Assembly: GCA_023427285.1 (NCBI GenBank)
Contig: JAEZBH010000327.1
Coordinates: 1-7,370 of the forward strand
Length of the DNA: 7,370 bases
Direction of reading: 5' to 3'
From: Pseudomonadota bacterium
GTDB lineage: Bacteria > Pseudomonadota > Alphaproteobacteria > Sphingomonadales > Sphingomonadaceae
Position numbers and translations under genes: made by a program
The notes under the pieces: model-generated
Told to the model about the DNA's origin: nothing
Databases searched by the model: none
Seen by the model: only the letters and a program-made list of their open reading frames with translations
Shown here: positions 7,291-7,370 of the stretch, piece after piece
Position numbering within the stretch: the first letter of the stretch is position 1
How the letters are laid out: every line of letters starts with the position of its first letter

Positions 7291-7370
7291 TCAGCCGCCC
7301 TGCTGCTCGCGGAACTGCTCCAGTTCCTCCTCCGACGACAGGCGCAGCAGCCTGGCGGACAGGTCCGGCC
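7291..7370 (-). CDS. 3' end of an unidentified leftward gene
   Basis: On the minus strand one frame runs open from the window edge to a TGA at 7291-7293 and ends in the peptide LSSEEELEQFREQQGG. The 26 visible codons have strongly GC-rich third positions and a charged, helical, Glu/Gln-rich tail, as in a real protein end. The other two minus-strand frames give Cys/Arg-rich or low-complexity peptides. The rest of the gene lies outside, so the family cannot be named. The TGA is 123 bases upstream of the DUF1330 start, in the same direction. Confidence 0.6.
   Translation of the reverse strand, partial: PDLSARLLRLSSEEELEQFREQQGG

Overview
The window looks like the chromosome of a GC-rich proteobacterium, most likely an alphaproteobacterium. 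The basis is the high-GC third codon positions, a double-cold-shock-domain protein followed by a DUF192 gene, and a molybdopterin-binding/MocA-like fusion next to an XdhC gene. The taxonomic call is inference. No mobile element, tRNA, rRNA or CRISPR array was seen.

Layout. Bases 1-4000 are transcribed leftwards. They hold the 5' 377 codons of enolase (eno, cut by the window edge), a roughly 500-base non-coding stretch, a small lipoprotein of unknown family with its own promoter, an AT-rich gap, and a two-gene unit. That unit is a tandem cold-shock-domain protein followed 10 bases later by a DUF192 protein. The DUF192 frame is broken by a single in-frame amber codon inside the most conserved part of the family.

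A divergent intergenic region of about 640 bases (3646-4281) follows. It is AT-rich on the csp side and GC-rich on the other, and it contains several inverted repeats and a tight cluster of GANTC sites.

Rightwards from 4282 come two translationally coupled molybdenum-cofactor genes. One is an XdhC/CoxI-family chaperone. The other is a 541-residue fusion of a MoeA/CinA-like molybdopterin-binding domain with a MocA-like nucleotidyltransferase. Together they look like a maturation module for a cytosine-dinucleotide-type molybdenum hydroxylase whose structural subunits are not in the window. The operon ends tail-to-tail with a DUF1330 gene, the two coding regions overlapping by 20 bases. The last 80 bases are the 3' end of another leftward gene that cannot be identified.

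Most of the window is ordinary chromosomal sequence. The points worth a second look are the amber-interrupted DUF192 gene, the XdhC/fusion pair, and the structured region between csp and xdhC. I saw no clear sign of a wholly new system.
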